A stretch of DNA of 16,558 bases from Oscillospiraceae bacterium (GTDB lineage: Bacteria > Bacillota_A > Clostridia > Oscillospirales > Oscillospiraceae). The stretch lies in the NCBI GenBank assembly GCA_017381835.1, contig JAFOBK010000109.1, forward strand, positions 1 to 16,558. Reading direction: 5' to 3'. Shown in pieces: positions 13,481 through 16,558 of the stretch. Every line of letters begins with the position of its first letter. Within the stretch, counting starts at the first letter, position 1. Under the pieces are notes generated by a model. The model ran no database searches and was not told the DNA's origin. It saw nothing but the letters and a program-made list of their open reading frames with translations. A program made the position numbers and the translations under genes.

Positions 13481-14809
13481 TTACTCCTCCACTAGGCTGC
13501 CGGACAGATCACCGTCAACAACAGCATCGATCAGAACCTTTACAAAGCTGCCTTCTACAATGGCTTCCTGGGTTGCGATCCAGACTCTGCCGTCGATTTC
13601 GGGAGAGTCTGCAAAGGTACGGCCATAGAACTGCTCCAGATCCTCGTCAAAACCGTCAACCAACACATCCAGAGTCTTGCCCATCATAGAGGCATTATAG
13701 TCATCCATAATTCGGGACTGAATTGTTTCAATCATCTGTGCACGGGCCTGGGCAACTTCATTGTCCACAAATTCCATTTCCGCAGCAGGAGTACCCTCCT
13801 CGGGAGAGAACGGGAATGCACCCACACGCTCCAGGCGCTGCTCTTTCAGGAACTGGCACAGCTCCTCAAACTCTTCCTCACCCTCACCGGGAAGACCGGT
13901 GATTACGCTGGTACGCAATACCAGACCGGGAATATTGTCACGAAGCTTTTTAAACAGATCCCGCAGGAACTGGCCGTCACCGCGGCGGTTCATCAGTTTC
14001 AGGATTTTGCTGTTGCAGTGCTGGATAGGCAGATCCAGATACTTTACAATCTTAGGTTCGGATGCCATGACCTCAATGAAAGCATCATCGATCTCGTCGG
14101 GGTAAACATAGTGAACGCGGATCCACTCAAAACCTTCGATTTTGCACAGTTCCCGCAGCAGATCAGGGAGCAAACGCTTATTGCCGGGCAGATCCGTGCC
14201 GTATCGGCTGGTATCCTGCGCAACCACAATCAGCTCCTTAATGCCGTTAGCAGCAAGAACTCTTGCTTCATACAGCACATCGTCCATCTGGCGGCTGCGG
14301 TACTTACCACGCAAATAAGGAATAATGCAGTAGCTGCAGCGGTTATCGCAACCCTCCGCGATCTTAATATAAGCATAATGCTCGGGGGTAGTCAGCACAC
14401 GGCCGGTCTCCACCTCGGGAGCATCAATAGAGCCAAAGTCATTGACGGTCTGATCTTCCAGCAGGCGATCGATAGCGCTAACAATCTCCGTATAACTACC
14501 GGTACCCAAAACACCGTCTACTTCCGGCATTTCTGCCATGATCTGATCCTGATAGCGCTGGGAAAGACAGCCGGTAACCAGGATCTTGCCGATGAGGCCC
14601 TCACTCTTCAGCTGACCCATCTGCAAAATAAAGTCAATTGCTTCCGACTTGGCGGAGTCAATAAAGCCGCAGGTATTGATGACAACCACGTCACAACCTA
14701 CAACATCGGGCTGCACATCGTAACCTGCCTCCTGGACGCGGTACATCATCCGCTCACAGTCCACCTGGTTTTTGGCGCAGCCAAGAGAAATAAAACCGAT
14801 ATTAGCCAT
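13481..14809 (-). CDS. rimO: ribosomal protein S12 methylthiotransferase
   Basis: A radical SAM enzyme that adds a methylthio group to an aspartate of ribosomal protein S12. The 442-residue product has three domains: an N-terminal UPF0004 domain with three cluster cysteines (C11 in SLGCAKNQVD, C47 in INTCGF, C81 in TGCLSQRY); the radical SAM core with EGCDNRCSYC (C154, C158, C161); and a C-terminal TRAM domain (about 375-440). SLGCAKNQVDCE fits RimO rather than the tRNA-modifying MiaB. I take the ATG at 14809, which has a GGAGGA site seven bases upstream and yields the usual length; a longer open frame to 14938 lacks one. The start overlaps the recX end by eight bases, and pgsA follows after three bases, so this is a tightly coupled operon. 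Confidence 0.96.
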   Translation of the reverse strand: MANIGFISLGCAKNQVDCERMMYRVQEAGYDVQPDVVGCDVVVINTCGFIDSAKSEAIDFILQMGQLKSEGLIGKILVTGCLSQRYQDQIMAEMPEVDGVLGTGSYTEIVSAIDRLLEDQTVNDFGSIDAPEVETGRVLTTPEHYAYIKIAEGCDNRCSYCIIPYLRGKYRSRQMDDVLYEARVLAANGIKELIVVAQDTSRYGTDLPGNKRLLPDLLRELCKIEGFEWIRVHYVYPDEIDDAFIEVMASEPKIVKYLDLPIQHCNSKILKLMNRRGDGQFLRDLFKKLRDNIPGLVLRTSVITGLPGEGEEEFEELCQFLKEQRLERVGAFPFSPEEGTPAAEMEFVDNEVAQARAQMIETIQSRIMDDYNASMMGKTLDVLVDGFDEDLEQFYGRTFADSPEIDGRVWIATQEAIVEGSFVKVLIDAVVDGDLSGSLVEE

Positions 14810-15437
14810 AAAAATCCTCCTGGAAATCCTCATTATACTGCAGTTTCTGCATTGCTTTACGAATTTCCTGATAACTATGTCCTCTGCGAAGAAGCGCATC
14901 GGTTGCTCTTCGCACATCCCGCTCGTCAGCATCTTCACTCAGCCGGGAGCGCAAAAATTCAACGATCCGTTCTGTCTGGTCCGGATACTCTGCCAAAGCA
15001 TCCTCCCAAAATTCTTTGGGAATCCGCTTTTCATAAAGGGCTTGTTTTGCCCGGGAAAGGCCGTAACCTTTGCGAATACAGCGGTCTACAATCTGCTCTG
15101 CGGTTTTGGCATCGTCCAGCAGATTCAAGTCACTCATCCAGGCAACTGCCTGCTTAGCCTGACCGGGATCTTCACCTTTTTGAATCAGCCGATGTTCAAG
15201 ATCCCGCTTGGAAACACTGCTGGCTGAGACAATCCGAACGGCACGCATTTTGGCAGACATCTCCCCTGCCGCTTTTTCCAGGGCAGCCATCTCATCCTCA
15301 TCCAGTTCCATACCGGAATAGAGACCAAAATCCTGCACCGTTTGCCGGTAAAGGCGCATCGTAGAGCCATCCTCAAAACGCACCGTATGCCTCCCTGCCC
15401 TGTCGGGCTGGGAGGCAACAGAATTAATCTTCATCAT
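14802..15437 (-). CDS. recX: RecX-family regulatory protein
   Basis: A small cytoplasmic helical protein of 211 residues that in characterised bacteria binds RecA filaments and limits their activity. The typical RecX pattern is visible: [14 protein letters not shown] followed by [22 protein letters not shown], then [20 protein letters not shown] and a last repeat, [21 protein letters not shown]. These are tandem three-helix repeats. The start lies inside the last codons of recA in another frame: the ATG pair at 15437/15434 overlaps recA's end by up to 14 bases. No good ribosome binding site precedes it, so translation probably depends on reinitiation after recA. The 3' end overlaps the rimO start by eight bases. 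Position directly behind recA strongly supports the call. Confidence 0.92.
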   Translation of the reverse strand: MMKINSVASQPDRAGRHTVRFEDGSTMRLYRQTVQDFGLYSGMELDEDEMAALEKAAGEMSAKMRAVRIVSASSVSKRDLEHRLIQKGEDPGQAKQAVAWMSDLNLLDDAKTAEQIVDRCIRKGYGLSRAKQALYEKRIPKEFWEDALAEYPDQTERIVEFLRSRLSEDADERDVRRATDALLRRGHSYQEIRKAMQKLQYNEDFQEDFYG

Positions 15438-16530
15438 CGAAATCGTCTGCGCTGACGGCTACGGGGCGCTCAGCAGCACGGGCTGCTGCTCTGGGAGAAC
15501 CGGTGATCAGCTTTTCGCGGATCTTGGCTTCCACTTCCTCTGCGATATCAGGGTTATTGATTAGGAAGTTCTTTACGCTGTCCTTACCCTGGCCGATGCG
15601 CTCATCGCCCATGCTGAACCAGCTACCGCTCTTCTGAACGATATCCATCTGAACAGCCAGATCTACCATCTCACCCCACTTGGAGATACCTTCGCCGTAC
15701 ATAATATCAAAGTATGCCTCACGGAAAGGAGGTGCAACCTTGTTCTTGACCACCTTGACACGGGTCTTGCTGCCGATCACATTGCCGCCTTCCTTGATGG
15801 CTTCCACCTTACGCACATCCAGACGCACAGAAGAATAGAACTTCAGTGCGTTACCGCCGGTGGTGGTTTCAGGGTTACCGTACATGACACCGATCTTCAT
15901 ACGCAGCTGGTTGATGAAAATAACAACACAGTTGGTCTTGGAGATGGTACCTGCCAGCTTACGCAGAGCCTGGGACATCAGTCTTGCCTGCAGACCCACG
16001 AAGGTATCGCCCATTTCGCCTTCAATTTCCTGCTTGGGAACCAAAGCAGCAACGGAGTCCACAACGATGGCATCCACAGCGCCGGAGCGCACCAGCGCAT
16101 CGGTAATTTCCAGGGCCTGCTCACCGGTATCAGGCTGGGAAACCAGCATATTATCGGTATCCACGCCCAGGGCAGCTGCATAGTCAGGATCCAGGGCATG
16201 CTCTGCATCCACAAAAGCAACTTCGCCGCCCTGCTTCTGAGCCTGCGCAAGAATGTGCAGAGCCAGGGTGGTCTTACCGGAGGACTCAGGTCCGTAAATC
16301 TCAATGATACGACCCTTGGGGACGCCGCCGATACCCAGCGCTGCATCCAATGCCAGGGAGCCGGTGGGAATTGCTTCCACATTCATTTCGGGGCGATCGC
16401 CCAAACGCATAACAGTGCCTTTACCAAAATTCTTTTCAATCTGAGAAATCGCGGTAGCCAGTGCTTTCTTCTTGTCCGCTGCGGGAGTGGGGGCTTCATA
16501 AGCAGTCTTTTTGGTAGCCATATTACTCAT
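15424..16530 (-). CDS. recA: recombinase A
   Basis: The ATP-dependent strand-exchange protein of homologous recombination and the SOS co-protease that stimulates LexA cleavage. The product is 368 residues from the chosen start. Walker A is GPESSGKT (80-87), Walker B is in [12 protein letters not shown], and the DNA-binding loop region holds [20 protein letters not shown]. The C-terminal tail is acidic (DDFDDED), as usual. I choose ATG 16530 because it sits at good spacing after AGGA of an AGGAAGGAAG tract; ATG 16521 (three residues shorter) is the alternative. The promoter is beyond or at the window edge, and the 28 bases upstream of the start show no complete SOS box. It leads the recX-rimO-pgsA operon. 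Confidence 0.98.
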   Translation of the reverse strand: MSNMATKKTAYEAPTPAADKKKALATAISQIEKNFGKGTVMRLGDRPEMNVEAIPTGSLALDAALGIGGVPKGRIIEIYGPESSGKTTLALHILAQAQKQGGEVAFVDAEHALDPDYAAALGVDTDNMLVSQPDTGEQALEITDALVRSGAVDAIVVDSVAALVPKQEIEGEMGDTFVGLQARLMSQALRKLAGTISKTNCVVIFINQLRMKIGVMYGNPETTTGGNALKFYSSVRLDVRKVEAIKEGGNVIGSKTRVKVVKNKVAPPFREAYFDIMYGEGISKWGEMVDLAVQMDIVQKSGSWFSMGDERIGQGKDSVKNFLINNPDIAEEVEAKIREKLITGSPRAAARAAERPVAVSADDFDDED

Positions 16531-16558
16531 CTTCCTTCCTGTCGTACCGGGCAATCAC

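Noticed and set aside
14810..14938. Longer rimO start at 14938
   Set aside because: It would add 43 residues unlike any RimO N-terminus and overlap recX heavily. The ATG at 14809 has a GGAGGA site, and the first cluster cysteine then falls at the usual position.
14018..15157. 379-codon plus-strand open frame opposite rimO and recX
   Set aside because: It covers two secure genes on the other strand, with no binding site or domain; a shadow frame.

Overview
The window looks like ordinary chromosomal DNA of a Gram-positive anaerobe, most likely a Clostridia member close to the Oscillospiraceae/Ruminococcaceae. Evidence for this is a balanced base composition, strong GGAGG-type ribosome binding sites, Bacillota-style intrinsic terminators, a glycine riboswitch, an NhaC antiporter, a DegV protein, a Cytidylate_kin2-type kinase and a DUF4317 protein. 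The exact genus cannot be fixed from the sequence alone. I see no mobile element, CRISPR array, rRNA or tRNA.

Layout. (1) Positions 1-770, plus strand: the end of rplM and all of rpsI (ribosomal proteins L13 and S9), closed by a strong terminator. (2) 890-2145, plus: a two-repeat Ca2+/Na+ antiporter with its own promoter and terminator. (3) 2157-9565, minus, as four transcription blocks read right to left: tex (transcription accessory protein); an NCS2 purine permease; glyA behind a single-aptamer glycine riboswitch with a terminator; and an NhaC antiporter with its own promoter, followed by a HAD phosphatase. (4) 9650-11765, plus: a MarR regulator and a DegV (fatty-acid-binding) protein in one tight unit under a promoter covered by GTTTAC/GTAAAC repeats, then a cytidylate-kinase-like protein with a perfect consensus promoter. 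(5) 11744-16530, minus: recA, recX, rimO and pgsA, tightly packed and overlapping, then a DUF4317 gene after a 54-base gap.

How the genes work together. Most blocks are housekeeping: ribosome assembly, one-carbon/glycine metabolism, ion and purine transport, recombination, ribosomal methylthiolation and phospholipid synthesis. Regulation visible in the DNA includes the glycine riboswitch on glyA, the probable MarR autoregulatory operator on marR-degV, and several compact terminator-promoter junctions. The best leads for new biology are modest: the MarR-DegV pair and its operator, the architecture of the glycine riboswitch, and the unknown DUF4317 protein at the end of the recA operon. I found no clearly undescribed multi-gene system.
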